Made by a program: the position numbers and the translations under genes. From Aquila chrysaetos chrysaetos (Eukaryota > Chordata > Aves > Accipitriformes > Accipitridae): a stretch of DNA of 64,000 nucleotides. The notes below the pieces were generated by a model. The model was not told where the DNA came from and searched no databases. It saw only the letters and a list, made by a program, of their open reading frames with translations. Below are positions 22,077 to 59,939 of the stretch, one piece after another (positions within the stretch are counted from its first letter, which is position 1; every line of letters starts with the position of its first letter). Location: positions 74,256,687 to 74,320,686 of the forward strand of contig NC_044030.1 in the NCBI RefSeq assembly GCF_900496995.4. Direction: 5' to 3'.

Positions 22077-25000
22077 TAAGTGGAGGGCAGGGGCGAGGGG
22101 GGCAGGAGGAATCGGCGTGTTCGTTTGTCTGCTGTTGGCCCCTAATTTTTTCCTTCCTGCAGGGACCCCGGGCGCGTACCTTTAAGACATGCATGTTGAT
22201 GTTTGTTTAAGCGACTGCGCGCTTCGGTTCCGTGCGCCTTGCAGACCAACGGACTTACAGTCATCAGCTTTAACGGCTTTAATGTGCAGGGGCAGTGTCT
22301 GGTTTGGAAGACCAGAATCGCGCTGACAGCGACATTTTACCCTGAAAGGTTTTCCTGCGTTTTGGAAACGCCTTCACTGCGAAGGCCTGAAATTGAGGGA
22401 CCGCCAATGTATTCTGGTTCTGTCCCTAACCGCGCTAGTTTAAACTCTGCAATCTTTTCACTCCGTGCTTGAGAGTTTTGCCAGGCTTTCTTTCGGCAAT
22501 GCAGCTCTTCATGCTTTTTCTCCAAACGACTTGTTTTGAAATTGGTGGGGATGGAAAACTAATTGTGAACACACCTACAGTTCCGCTCTTAGTCAGCCAC
22601 TTGCTTGTAAATACTGTCCTTTGTTTACCGCATAACAATGGAGAGACGTGCCTATAAAATTGAAGATGGTAATGGAACACATGGTAAATCGAACACAACT
22701 ACTAAGTCAGATATAGACAGTGATGTGACTCAAGCTAGCATTCATAGAATCTTGAAAAGGAATTTGTGTTAACCTTTTCCAGTTTTAACTGAAGTCATGG
22801 AGCAGTTGTTTAAAGGTTCTTTAAGTGGATAATCAAATGAGAGAGAGGTGGTTTTTTAGTTTAAAAAAAAATAAGCTGCTTATATTTAACCTGTTCTGCA
22901 GGCTCTTTTCTTTGTCAATCTTTTCACTTTTCTCTGTTAATGTGTGGGAAATTGGAAGAAGAATTTGCCGAAAGGGATAAAATCCAATTATTTTTTAAAA
23001 AGCTCTGAATTACCAAATAGCCTTAAGTTTGCCTTTAATGCAATGTTAGGGTTGTAATCATGTGATTGACTGCCTTACTGACACCTGTTTTGTGTGAGTG
23101 CATTAGTCTGGCAGCCCAGGTAGCAATTTCTATTCTTTTTTTAGATTCTTGTTGCGAGTGTGCAGCTTTCATATCGGATTCTATTTTAGTTCCTCCAGGC
23201 ACGTTGTTTTCTTCAATATGTTATTTCCACAGCACTCCCCTAAACCCTATGAAAGCATCAACCTCTGTGGTACTTCATATCCTTTATTAGAGGACAAGAC
23301 AGCGCCATGTAAAGCAAATAAATTTCCCGTGGTTTTGTACTGATGGTTCCTGCTTGCTTTTGAACACAAAAATCTCCATGTTCCTTGGTCAAGCATTTGT
23401 CTTTTATTTAGTGCTTCTGTGGAGAACGTAGTCTCCCACCAAATCAAAGAATACTGCTATTTTGGATGGAGTCAGTGCAGGATTTTATTATTTTTTTCTT
23501 GTCATTAGCAGATACAAAACTTGTTTCCCTAAATATTGATACACGATCAATTAAATATTTAGTCAATTTAAAATCTTTTCTTCATTGCAAGATAGTTGAA
23601 ATTATAGGTACTAATGAAATATTAACCAGTACATAAACTGACTAGTGTTTCTTAGGAGAACAAAGCTATGCAAATTACCTTTTCTTGATTAATCTCAGAG
23701 GTTATTTCTCCCAAACAGTACAATCGGATAACTTTTCTGGTCGGTTTTCTCGGGCAGTTCATAGCTATTTTCTTTCTTTAGGTAGTTTTCTCACTGTGCT
23801 GAGATAAAGCAGCTCTTCGTCTGTCTCTCATCTGCTTATAAATACTTACTATTTTCCTGAGCTGCAAGGGTCAATGTGTAATAAGGAAGTAAAAAAACCA
23901 CCCATGGCCCCCCCCCAAACCCAAAACCAAACAAATAAGAAACCCAAACAACACATTAAACAGACCTGGATATGAAAATGGCTGAAGGGTTTATTTTTAT
24001 TGTTGCTTGCTTGGCCTCTTGTTCTTCTCTAAGATTTCTAAAAAGTGAAGTTAGCCCATTTTGTTGTTTAAAGGTGGAAGTGTCGAGGGCTCATCGTACG
24101 GGGCGGTTCTGTCAGTCCAGAAGGTTTAATCATGTCTGTGAAGTGAAGTCGTACTTTAGGATTCTGAACAGCATGGTTTTGCAGAGTAGGGCAGGCTTCA
24201 GAAACCTATCACAGGTGTTGTGGTATACCGTTTTTCTTCTGCCAAGTGCAATGTGATGGAAGAAAGTCGAGAGGAACTAGTAGATTATTCCCTGGTAGAA
24301 AAGCAAAAGGTCATTACTGAACTGGCAGTTGATATTTTGCTGGAGACGGCATCTTTCAGTTTATACGTGCCGCCGAGTTGTGAATGCAGCTTGAGGTGGG
24401 AGATGCTGTCGCACAGATGTTCCTTTTGGTATGCTATGGCTCTTGCTCAGTTTTGTCTGTTACTGTCTTTGATATCTCTTTCATAGCTTGGTAACTTCCT
24501 TGGGGACAGGTTTTTTTCAGATGTAATTATGGTGTTCAAAATACAGAGTAAGGCAAGGAAATACCTAGCTGCTTTGTTATTCAAGTGTTTTAACTGAAAT
24601 ACCCAAGATTTCTAGAAATGTAACTTTTCCAAATCTGTTTGATGATCTTTACTGAGAGTACTTCAACAAAAAAAAACAAAGGCTGTAGTATTCTAGAAAT
24701 GGCTGAGGTACCAAAGATACAAAACCCAGAAGCATGGTGGCTGTCTTTATTACTAATTTTTGAAGGACAGGGAGAACTACAGATTGGCAGACTAGTCTGC
24801 TTCCTTTTGAATTAATGAAAAAAAATTTGGAACAAAAGCTATTTGTAAGCATCTAGAATACAATAGCTGAGTAAAAGACAGCATCAGTTTGTCAAGGACA
24901 AATTGTTTAAGAAATCTAACTTACTTCTCTGATAGGCCTACTATATATGAAAGGATCAGTTGATGTCTTATATTTGGTCTTTAATAGGACTTCTGTTTTC

Positions 25001-28000
25001 TGTTTCTCAGGATGTTTTTGTTGGGGAAGAACAGTTGGGAACAGCTACTGCTGTGATTGAGGAGGCCAGTCCCTTGTCAACTACTCTTTGTGATTTTCAC
25101 AGATTTTCTGTAATGAAATAATGTGATCATTAAAACTTAAGAAGGCATAAAGCTAGGAGGGATTGCAGACCTTTTTGGGTGTAGTAGTGGAAATCAAAAT
25201 GCTTTGAATATTCAGAAACCTGTGGGGTGGGAAAGGGTACAAATGAGTAGAGTTTTGTGCCTGTGCTTAAGAAGGAGCAATCAACTACATAAATACAGGA
25301 TAGAGGACAGTGTTGTGTTTCTTAGAAGGAAAGAATTTGGAGGGCATAATAAGCTGAATATGTGAAGGGGACAACATACAGGTTATACTTCTATTTATAC
25401 ATTTCAGTAAGGCATGTGAAGCAATGTTTACTCTCAGTTCAGGCCTTCTCAGGCATTGGCTGGGATACTGCATGGGTTCCAGCTCATTGTAGAAGGAAGT
25501 GGGTAAGCTGGGGAGAGTGTCAAGGGCAGCAGTGAGAATCCGCAGAAAGTGTGATATTTGACTGGGAAGGATTGAAGCACCAATTACATTAGTCTGCAAA
25601 ATGAACAATCTGCTGGTAAAATGCTTTCCTGCAAAGTTTGAAAAGAATAGAACTGTGATACAGTCTGATCTTGGATTTCTAATTAAAGGGGTATTGGAGT
25701 TGACTTTAGTGAGACCAAGGTCCTTTCTTCACAGTTATGCTTTACTCTTTTTAGCCCTTTTTTAAGAATATAATATTGGAATGTCTTTGTTGTTGAATTT
25801 GGTGCTATATAAAAGCTCTAAGGAAGTGTGGTTTTTTCATTCTCTGCTGTTTCATTTCGTAACTTGAGTATTTCTGTACCAGGCAGAGTAGTTAGTTCAT
25901 TTGTAATGTAGATGGTCATGAGGTTAGTCTTGAGGTTGGGAACGTAATTTAATACTGTCGATAGTAGGAAGTCTCCAAGGGAATTAAGTGTGAACTGAAC
26001 CCTTCATGGTGCTTGCAAAGAGTTATTAGCTGGGTTTTGACTCTAGAGGGTTTCGTGTCAGAATTTTGAAATGTATGTTCTGTATGGGGGTAACCACACC
26101 CTTCCATTCACAAAATTAAAAACTTACTGATTTTGTCTATGTCTGAAACAAAGCAAGAAAATCCTAAGCCTACACAAGAGCATGTTCTTGTCTTTTATTG
26201 GTTAAATTGCACTTCCAGTGCCAGTATTTCAGCTTTTGATCTTATTTGTATTAATAATCCATAGCTGCCTTACTCTCCAGAAACAGAGTATGCCAATAGA
26301 TGCTCTGCTCTTCCCTTCAGAATGAGGAATTTTGTTACTTTTTGTCAGTGCTTAATAGGAGCATCTTCTAAGCAGTTTAAGGTTGTGCAGTATGAGAGAT
26401 CTCTTCTGAAGTAGTTAATTGATCTCAGGAGAACATCCTTCAGGGGTTTAGGAATTTCAGCTAGCTTATACTAGGGACCCATGTGCTAATAGTGAGAAGC
26501 CTGTCTAAATAAAATGAAGAAACAGAATTATGGGTAAGGAACTTACCTTTCTTTGAACTAACAGCCAGGTTGAGAGGCAAATGCTGCTTGCCACAGGAAC
26601 GCATGGCTTTATAGCCTGCAGTAATATATTTTAAGGTCTGATTCTAGTAGCATAGGTTGCAAATATGGCTGTCCTGTTAGGCAGGATTTGGTTCACAGCG
26701 AGAGCTCCTCTCAAGCATGGCATTTCTCACCTTGTCAATTTTTTTCCATTTAAGCTATTTGTGTGGAGAGCTAGTTTTAAGTGGTTTCTATCTAAAAAAT
26801 TTGAGCTGTAATTTTGAAAATGTGTATACATTATTTCAAAACAACTCTCACTTGTCATCAGCTGCAGTCTGGTAAAAATTAGGCCTTTTATTTTGTATTT
26901 TGAGATTGAAATAGGAACCAGGTGAAGAAGAGAAAAATGTAGTTTACTTTGATGACTGCAAACTTGTCTTTGTCTTTGAAAGTGAGTTAAGTTGTGGTAG
27001 GACTCAATTCCCTCGCTATTTTAGCATATTCAGTACATTTTTGTAATCTTTTTAGAAGTTTCCTCATGGTAGTAACAGAGTGCCATATCTTGCACAAAAA
27101 CTTTTCACCTTCTGTTTTGATAGCAGCTTTTTGGGTGTAACTGTAGTAAAAAATTTTATAGGTGTGACTAATGGAAGGTATGCTGTATAATTTTTTTTGT
27201 TTACATAGCAGAAGGTGTGGCTATAAGGGACACCCAAAGCTACTTATGTCAGATAGCACTGCTTTAATGAAGTCGATACCTAGTATTTCTTTTCCATTCA
27301 TTTCTATTATATCCATTTCTACTATACTATAAATACAAAAGACTCTGTTTTCTGAGGAAACAAGAATGGTACAATAGAAAAGACAAGGACTTGCTTAGAG
27401 TAAGTGATTGAGGAATAAGTTAGATATCCTGGATTCATGATTTACAAATGATCTAGCCAAAATGTAGTACAGGCAGATAGTAAGGGGATGCTTTGACCTA
27501 ACAGAAATGCTAATAATTTCATAAACACAGTAGATGAAAAGCAGAAGATAAAAAGGAAGTGTGTGCATCTTTGATAAGAAGCAGGAAAGTAACTTGAGCT
27601 GTTTTCAGAATATGGGATGCTCTGTGTATAACAGCCGATATGGAGTAAACAGACTACTCTTAATAAATGTGAAAGTGGCAAAATGGGGGGAGACAGATCT
27701 TCAGGGAAGAATCACAGAATAATTGTCCTGTGTGTCCTCACGGAAGTACTGGCACCACAAACTTTGGAATTTTTTAGTGGAAATAAGACAGTTTTCACTG
27801 CTTCGTGCCCTCATCCATAACATATCTGCTTAAGCAGTATACTGAGGGATTAGTAAATGAAATGGTTCACTTTAACAAATTCTGAAGGGATTTAAAAGTA
27901 AATCGAGGGAAATGTTAGTAGTACCATTTCTTCTAAATCTCTAAAGTTCCAGTAAAAAGTGAAAGCACTGAAAATAGAGAACAGTGGGGAAGCCATAGCA

Positions 28001-29002
28001 AAAACTATTACAGTTAAATCAAACCAGCTAAAATGGTAATCTTAATGGAGAAGCAAGTCAGCCTGACCAGCGTAATAAACTTTTTTTTTTTTAAATGTGT
28101 GAAGTGCCTGTGTGTGAAGTGCCTGTGGTAAAATGATGCTTATTAAAAAGGTTAGAAGCGGTTTAACTAACGATGTAACAAGTCAGTGAAATTTTCTCTA
28201 ATAGATTTGTGCAGCTCACTTGCCCTTTGCATAATAGCGTGCCTGTGTGAAGATGTTATGCACCTTCTAGGCACTTCAGCAGTCCTGACTATAACAGAGT
28301 AACTAAACCCAGAAGAATGAGCAAAGCAAAAATATATCGTGGCAAGACTAATAATGAATGAATTGAGACCTTTGTTTCTCTGAAGAAGAATAGAAGAGGA
28401 GTAGGAAAGTGAATTAGCTAGCATGTTGCCTCTTAATACATGAAATTTCAAAGCTAAAAGAGGTACATCACAAGTAGACTAACATATACTTTTCTGTATT
28501 TTATGCTCTGTTAACTCTTAGTACAGAGTTTAAGTGCATAGTTGAGGAACGGTCCATTAAAAAAGTTGCTCATTAGCTTCCCAGAAACATTTAATTTAAA
28601 CATTTAACCCTTTGTCCAAATTAGTTGATTTCTTCTAAAAGGAAAAAAAAAGAGCAGAATAGATTTTCTTTTGAAATTTGTACTGGACTTAAAAGTTAGG
28701 CTTATAGTCTTACTCAAGGACTGAGATTTGACTTCTGGATCTCTTGTATATCAAGAAGATGAAGAGGAGTTGGCCTAATATGTTGCTAGACATGACAAAA
28801 TTGGGATGACATGATACTTTGATTTCTACAGAGGACTTTAGAGCACCATGCTGAAAATCTTGTTCTTCATCTGATCAGAGTTCTTCTCATGTGAAATAAG
28901 AAAACTCTATTAATATGTTTAAAAATGTCTGTTAAACAACTCCTTTCTGTGTAAATATCTTCCACAGATTTTAATGTAACTAAATGCCTTTTTGTCTTAC
29001 AG
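22077..29002 (+). other. LMBRD2 intron 1 (5' UTR intron)
   Basis: About 6.9 kb of AT-rich sequence without a supported gene. A very weak CR1-like stretch may lie near 25400-25700. Open frames such as 23972-24256, 24220-24486 and 25285-25608 have no recognised family. Confidence 0.5.
25400..25700 (+). repeat. Possible very old CR1/L2-like fragment
   Basis: Phrases such as GGGATACTGCATGGGTTCCA and GAGTGTCAAGGGCAGCAGTG resemble the CR1 segment that encodes YCVQLWGP and following residues, but the match is too weak to be certain. Confidence 0.25.
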
Positions 29003-53070
<24,068 letters not shown>

Positions 53071-53639
53071 ACTCCTCAAAGCTAAAGAAAATTTGGTGGA
53101 AATCTATTTCCTACTCATTGCTTGGAAAATACTGTATTTATATCACTGAACCAGAAAAGACCATTTTTGTTTAAAAGAATATGAAGGAACAACTATTTTG
53201 GAAATGGACCTGTATGATAACTTTGCTACTTATGACAAGAATATGCTTCTTCTATTGTAGATATTGTTGTGCATCAGTGTGGGCTTGTGTGTCATGACCA
53301 AAAGGAGAAAACTATTAATTAAGTTAATAGAGGGTAAACTTCATAAATATACCTAGGGCTCAACTTGAACTGTAACATTGTAAGTTTTAGGAAGAGGATT
53401 TTTGGAAGGAATTTTTTTGTATTTTAAAAGATGCTGTGAGAGCATCTTAATGCATCCAAAGTGCAGTTATATCAATTACTATAGTAAACACTTTCTATAA
53501 TTTTCTATTTGAACTTCATGCCTAGTCCAAAATCTACTGAATTAAATTAAGGCTTCTTTTGGCTTCAGTGGTCTTTGAATCAGACCCTGTATAAGCAGAA
53601 AGATTGAATGGCAGGCTGTTCTTCATAAAATCATACAAT

Positions 53640-53968
53640 ACATGTTCCAGTATTTAAAGAGTGGCTACAAAGAAGATGGAGACTCCCTTTTTACAAGGAG
53701 TGACATGGAGAAGACAAGGGGTAATGCGTACAAGTTACTCCTGGGGAGGTTCCAATTGGACACAAGAGGAAAATTTTTCACAATGAGAACAATCAGCCAT
53801 TGGAATAATCTCCCCAGGGAATTGGTGGATTCCCCAACATTGGACACTTTTAAGATTCAACTGGACAGGGTGCCTGGCCATCTTGTCTAGACCATGGTTT
53901 TGCCAAGAAAGATTGGACCAGATGATCCTTGAGGTCCCTTCCAACCTGGTATTCTATGATTCTATGAA
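53640..53968 (+). repeat. CR1 LINE 3' end in the presumed LMBRD2 3' UTR
   Basis: It begins in the ORF2 tail (an 82-codon frame at 53642-53890 reading FQYLKSGYKEDGDSLFTRSD) and ends GGACCAGATGATCCTTGAGG, then TTCTATGATTCTATGA. It has the same sense as LMBRD2. Confidence 0.92.
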
Positions 53969-55000
53969 ATTTGGTGGCATAAATTTTGAGCAAGGTGTAT
54001 TGATCAAGAAAGGCTGTATTTTTTCTTTTTCAATATTATATGCAGATAAATGATTTTAGCATGTGTAAATAGTTGAAAATGAATATGGACCACAGTTTCA
54101 CTGTCATATGAGCATATGTGCAATAGCAAGAATACATTATCAAGGATACGATGTCTGCTTAAGATTTTTACAGTTGTAACGGTTGAAAATCTTGGCACAC
54201 TAGTGTCTTTGTAGCTGTAAAAGAAATACAATGTGAAAATTGAGTTAAATGCTGAAACATTATAATTTGCACATCTCAGGCACGGCTTCAAATTGTAGAG
54301 TATTTCTTTAAAAGAAGGGAAATAAATAGCATGACTAGATAACAGTAAACACTTTTAATGTCTCAAATGCTCTGGTTGCATTATGTATCTGTTTTTAAGG
54401 TGCCTGTATTTTGCAATAAGTTGTTGCAAAAAGAATAATGCTTATTCATTTGAATGCCATTCAAAAATGCCAATTATTAACAGTGTAAAAAAAAGCTTCA
54501 CATTAATTTCATTGGTGTAGACATACTTTTAAACCGTAGTTAGTTGAAAGAATTTTCAAATGTAATCATAAGGTAAAAGATGTGGTCAAATTCATGATAT
54601 CTTTGGAAATTTGATGAATTTAAAATGTGGCTTTATTGCAGTTTGTCTTAAGTCTTTACCACTTGGGAGTTTTCTTATGTGCTTATTGCAGAGTTTGTTG
54701 AAAACTGAAAGAGAACATGTTGCTCTCATAAATTCTTTATCATGCTTAAAAAACAGACTTCCCTTAAAGCAGCTGGGGAATGTAAAAGTAAATTTTCATG
54801 AATGAGGTGTTCTACTAATTTTTAAAAATAGTCTTTGTTTCCTGAAGTAATTGTTAATGGGAATCTAACTACCTCCTGTGATTTAGTACATCATGTGTTC
54901 TAACAGTAGTGGTATTTGTAATATATCAATCTGCCTGTTTTAAAACACTGACTTGTTACTATGAAGGAGAAAAAATACTCTGTATAGAAATAATTATATT

Positions 55001-55006
55001 AATAAA
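55001..55006 (+). terminator. Candidate LMBRD2 poly(A) signal AATAAA
   Basis: Canonical hexamer about 1.9 kb after the stop. It is one of several candidates; 57735-57740 is another. Confidence 0.35.
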
Positions 55007-55509
55007 TTGGTAGACATAAAATAATCGTCAGTTCTGTTCTTAGGTGAATACACTGAATGGCAGGCATGCCCACATGTACTCAAACTCATACAATTTCCAG
55101 ATTACCTGTAAGAGGGCACTTTTTTAGTTTGAGTATTTTGTGTATTCTAAAAGCTTGATCAAAATCTTATGGCTGTATCAGGGACTGGAAGTTGAGAAAA
55201 TGAGACTCCTTTTATTCAGATTGTGCTTTAGGAACTTTATGTTAGCAGCTGTTTAATTTATTTTGGATCTGCTTAGAAATGTTACCCTGAATTCAGCCTC
55301 ATATGAAAGGGGTTGTATATGTTCTTGGACATCCATTCATATGAATGTTCTTAGACTTGGTATTTCTATTTTTAAAATTTGTATCTCATTTAATTGCCCA
55401 AAAGTTTATTTGTAAAAATCTTTGGATGAAATAAGGTTCAAGTTCTTTGTTTAACTCTTGAAATGTCACTACAAAGGGATCTAATTCAGTGCTAATGGAT
55501 AAACTATAG

Positions 55510-55527
55510 TTCCTACTATAGTAGGAA
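55510..55527. repeat. Perfect 18-bp palindrome
   Basis: TTCCTACTATAGTAGGAA is fully self-complementary without a loop. It lies in the presumed LMBRD2 3' UTR. Confidence 0.9.
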
Positions 55528-56304
55528 TGTTTGTTTTTCTGAATGCTTGTGAATTATCCTTACCTAGCCCTTGCTGAGTTCAGAGAGTTGGATTGAGCCT
55601 TCTTGGGGCCTGGTTTTTCCCCTCTCAAAAATCAATGGAATGGCTGCAAACAGAATTTTCAATGGAAACTTGGTCAGGATTTTATATAAAAAAGCTAACT
55701 AGTCCCTGGTGTAAGGCCTCTGTGCAGTTTTCATTGGGACACAATAATTTGAGCAGTTGACTATAAATTAATGGCAGTGGGATTTCAGCTGCTAACAGAA
55801 ATTCTGAGCTCATTGAGGTGGGAATCCACTGACCTTTTTTTGATGTTGCAGTGGAGTGGTGGAGTAACCAGTGGCTGCTTTTTGAAAGCATGGGAATTAG
55901 AGCTCTGAAAATCTCTCAAGAGTTCTACTCTGAATTGCCCTTGGAGATCCATGGTGTCATGTGCTCCCTGGATGCTGGGTGTTTAAGGAGTTGATAAATG
56001 AAGTCAGGTTTCATCTATAATTTTCACTGCTGACCAACAGTTGCTCTTACTCTAATTATGTGCGATTTGTAGGCCAATTAATCTAAAGTTTGTTTTGAAA
56101 AGTAATTATGAGTTCATATGACTAAATCTGGAAGACTTTCAACAAAGAAATACAGAGTACAGGTATAAAAGAACAGTAGAGAAATAAGGGGTATGCCTGC
56201 ACAGCATTTGCTGTGTGCTTGAGCTAGTTTTAAACTAGTTTGGTTACTGCTAGTACAAATAATGCAGAACTTCCCTGGGGGCTACATGCCTAAGGATTTA
56301 CCAC

Positions 56305-56466
56305 ACTCCAGAGGGGTGGTAGATGCCTCATCCCTGGAAACGTTGAAGGTCAGGTTAGATGGGGCTCTGAGCAACCTGATCTAGTTGAAGATGTCCCTGC
56401 TTGTTGCAGGGGGGTGGGCTAGACTAGATAACCTTTCAAGGTACCTTCCAACCCAAACCATTCTAT
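56305..56466 (+). repeat. CR1 LINE 3' tail
   Basis: GGTGGTAGATGCCTCATCCC, GGGGGTGGGCTAGACTAGAT and TTCCAACCCAAACCATTCTA are the standard CR1 ending. The left border is approximate. Confidence 0.88.
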
Positions 56467-58285
56467 ATTCCCAGCCAGATCACAGCAATTCTCGATGAGT
56501 TCTTTGCTAGTATAGCTCTAGTCCTAACAGTACCACAGCTAAAAAAAGTTAAACTAGCTTTGATGTATTTAAGCAGTGACTGTCCTGTAGGCTAATGGTG
56601 TTCTTGCGTTACATTTGATGCTCCAGTTTAGGTGATTTAAAATATAACTGCCTTGCAAACTGTGCTTTTGGGAACTGAATGTCAGCATATTTATTCTGTC
56701 GGTATATAGTTGTATTTATTTGCAGCTAAAGAATGTGAGTTAAGTATTTATTATTTCTCTTTCTGAATTACTGAGCAGTTAGGGTATACTTCCATTTTAT
56801 CATCATTTCCGCCGTTTCTTCTTCATCTGTGAACACCAAAAAAACCCAAAACACCAAAAAAACACCCAAGTTAAGTACAAATGTTTGAATGTCTTCATGT
56901 CAAAGATTTAAATGGGTGAAAAGAATCCATGTAAGTTGTAATGAACTTTGAAAAGTGGGAGTAAAAACAGTAGCTACTTTAATACTGTGTCAGTGCTGGA
57001 TTTCTTAGAAAGTATGGATAGTAAAAAGCTCTAATCAAAATTAATACTGCTACTAGATTTGTAGTTCTGTTTTTTCAGGTGTTTAAAAATATGCATATTC
57101 TGATACTTGTATTGGGAAATGAGTCTTCTGCACTCCACTTAAGACAGGTGCAGCTCCTAGCAGTGAAGTGAGGGAGTCTTTTTATGAGGGAAGGTAAAGG
57201 ATATGCAACTTCTAGTCTGTGCTAATAGTGACACTTTGGGCAAACTATGATATATTTTATTATTTAGGTATGATAACATGTTAAGAAACAACAAACTTTA
57301 TACTACTGTAACTTAAACTACTGGAAAAATCGTGGTATATAATCTGCCTTTATTTGCAGACAAGCACTTGTAAAGCAGTCATTAACAGTTACTAATGGGA
57401 ATGGAGGAAAGCTGCTATCTTTTCAATATTTATTCTTGCTATTTTAAAACATAACCATGATGATTTTTACTTATGAAGTATTAAAAAAGTGATTACTCTG
57501 ATTTTTCTGTAATTATGATAATTCATATTTTATTAAATTTATCTTGGAATACTGTAATGTTATGTGAAAAACACAATATTTTGTTCCAATTTTCATTATT
57601 GCTGTAATTACTTGCAATCTGAGGGGCATTTACAATACTAAATAGAGATCACTTCATGCAGGTAAACTTCTAATGAGACTTTTAAAAGAAATCTGACCTA
57701 TTCATTACAGACAAATATGTGCATCTTAATTATTAATAAAAACACTACTTAGGTTATATATTGTCTCCTAGCTTCTAATTTTTCTTTAAAATTCAGAATA
57801 TGGTTAATTTTTTCAGAGCAACTTATTTGTGAATCTTGTAAACTTTCTGAAACTTTTACATTCCTTTTCCCTAATGGACTCTGCAGGAATATGTACTGCT
57901 TCATGGCAGTTCTCTAACACTAGCTGTGCCTCTAATTAAGTAGTCTAATCTGAAGCTGAGACACTCCTACACCATTGGATTATGTTAACAGAAACCCAGC
58001 ATTCCTAGCAAAAAAAGCACCTTGAACTAGATCCCTTTCTAATACATTAATTGCTGTCATTGATTATGTTGCATTACATTTGGTATCTTCTGTTTCAGTC
58101 ATATGCTGAGCCCAATCAGGTTTACTCTTTGTTTCTATTAAAATGCACTGGAATGTATTCCTCAGCATGCTTTTGTATATGTGTGGTTTAGTTGTAATTG
58201 GCAGGCAATAATATGCAACTTCAGTTACTTCTTGAGGATAATGTTGTTATATTTGATATATTCCTGTGAATTATAATAGTTTCAG

Positions 58286-58306
58286 AGTGATAGCTTAGCT
58301 ATCACT
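58286..58306. repeat. Perfect inverted repeat, 10-bp arms, 1-base centre
   Basis: AGTGATAGCT, T, AGCTATCACT. It is followed within 60 bases by further TTCTATAGAA-type self-complementary sequence. Confidence 0.9.
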
Positions 58307-59939
58307 GTAGAAATTAATTATTTTCTATAGAAATACCTTATATTTCTATAGAGGTATCTGGAAGATAAGGGAATTAATTTGTAATTATAGGTTTAGTAAT
58401 AGATCTTCATTCTCCAGTGTGTATCAAGGATAGGCTGTAGGAGTGCTGCTTATGGATAGACTATCTTTTTCTGCCTTATGATACAAGTATGTGTGCATAA
58501 TACCTTGTTTGGAATTCACCGAGTTATAAATTTTTCTCTGTAGTGTTCTAAATTACTGTTGTACTGGATATATTTTTGAAATGCGTGTTAAAATACCTAG
58601 TCAAAGGGTTAAGTTGGCATGAAATAAATCATTTCTGCAATACATTATCCCTGGTGTATTTTAGATATTCATACTTCTCTGAAGTGTTTTTGGTAGTGAT
58701 CTTTTAGAGCAATTTGACGCATTTCTTTTTTCCAGGTAGAAATTAAGTTTTCTTTAGAAGACAGTCCAACCTTGTTTTGGTCATCTTTTTGCATCTTCTT
58801 TAAAGCAGATTAAAAAGGGAGACTGAAAAGAAGCTTCTGTACCTGGATGTGTCACTGTCAGAGTCCAGGGATGAGACTTGGACCTGCACTTCGAGCCGGT
58901 ACCATTACTGACCGCTCACCCCAGCTGTGGAAGCGCAAGCAGCTTCTGCGAATGCAGGGAGACAGAGACGTGCAGCCAGGCTAGCTGAAGATGTAAGCTT
59001 CCTGCAGCACCTGGAGGAAGCCTGTGAGAACCCCGTATGCTCCTGGGGCTGACTGGGCACTGGGTATTTTTGTGGGGCGTAAGGTGGGGTGGAAGGTAGG
59101 GCTCCTACACCCCTCCCTCCTTTCCATAAGCGGTTAAACTGGGACATAGTGCCTTCTAGATGTACCCAGCCATGGTGACAATAGAGAGGCAAGAGACTGT
59201 TTCCACTACAGCTGTGAGGAAACAGGCAAAGGAAAGAATGAATTAACTCACTTTCTTCTTTCACTGCTTGCATATTTATTACTTTTCCCTACCTAAAGAA
59301 AAAAAAAAAAAAAAAGGTCAAAAATAAGGTGAAGGAAGAAGAGACAGAAATTTTTTTAAAACTTAAATATTTTATTGTCTCTGTACAGCTACAGTGGCGG
59401 GGTATGTTTTTAGGTTTCTTTTTTCATTCTGATAAAGTGGCATTTTTCTTGAGAGGTACAGAAGTATCTTCTAGATATCATAAATTGAAAAGCCATATTC
59501 TGGAGCAATTAATCTTTTTAGCACATCAGAATATTTATAACAACTAAGACTAGATGATTCCTGTATTTGATTATTTATTGGCTCTTACAGTTAATCTGCA
59601 ACTGCTGTTCTAAGTGAGTTGCAGGAAACATTTTGCACACTCAAGACCAGTCTGTGTCATTACTGTAGTAGGAATGTCTTGGTACTGTTCGTAAAGACTT
59701 CTCCTGTCACACCCCTTCTGGGACTGTCACCCCTTTCTGTTCTGCTGGACTACCAAGTGTCTTTTCTGGATCTTTTTGTTAGACATTTTTAATATATGTG
59801 GGTTCAGAATAATGTAGTAAACAAATGATGTGTGCAGATGTTAAGAAGGGTTAGTAACAGAATATTCAGTGGACCATACCGAGCCATCTATCATAATCCA
59901 GTGGATGGCATTTTCTCTGTTGATGGGAGAAGAGATAGG

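Larger units (their letters stand above)
20180..22110. promoter_or_regulatory. CpG island and shared promoter of SKP2 (-) and LMBRD2 (+)
   Basis: Composition turns abruptly to very GC- and CpG-rich between two AT-rich flanks. SKP2 coding exons 1-2 lie at the left side and the presumed non-coding first exon of LMBRD2 at the right, so both genes start within about 0.8 kb and point away from each other. No TATA box is evident. The long open frames on both strands here follow from the lack of AT-rich stop codons and are not genes. Exact transcription starts cannot be seen. Confidence 0.85.
53071..57760 (+). other. LMBRD2: LMBRD2 3' UTR (end uncertain)
   Basis: AT-rich non-coding sequence follows the stop. 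AATAAA candidates lie at 54321-54326, 55001-55006, 57735-57740 and, further on, 58623-58628. Two CR1 tails lie inside. The actual end cannot be fixed from sequence. Confidence 0.4.

Noticed and set aside
20348-22194. Many long open frames on both strands (up to 440 codons), rich in Ala, Arg, Gly and Pro
   Set aside because: They arise because the CpG island lacks AT-rich stop codons. Only the short SKP2 exons inside have family support.
58905-59273. 122-codon minus-strand open frame
   Set aside because: No recognised domain, no splice or promoter support, and low-complexity Ser/Ala/Pro composition.
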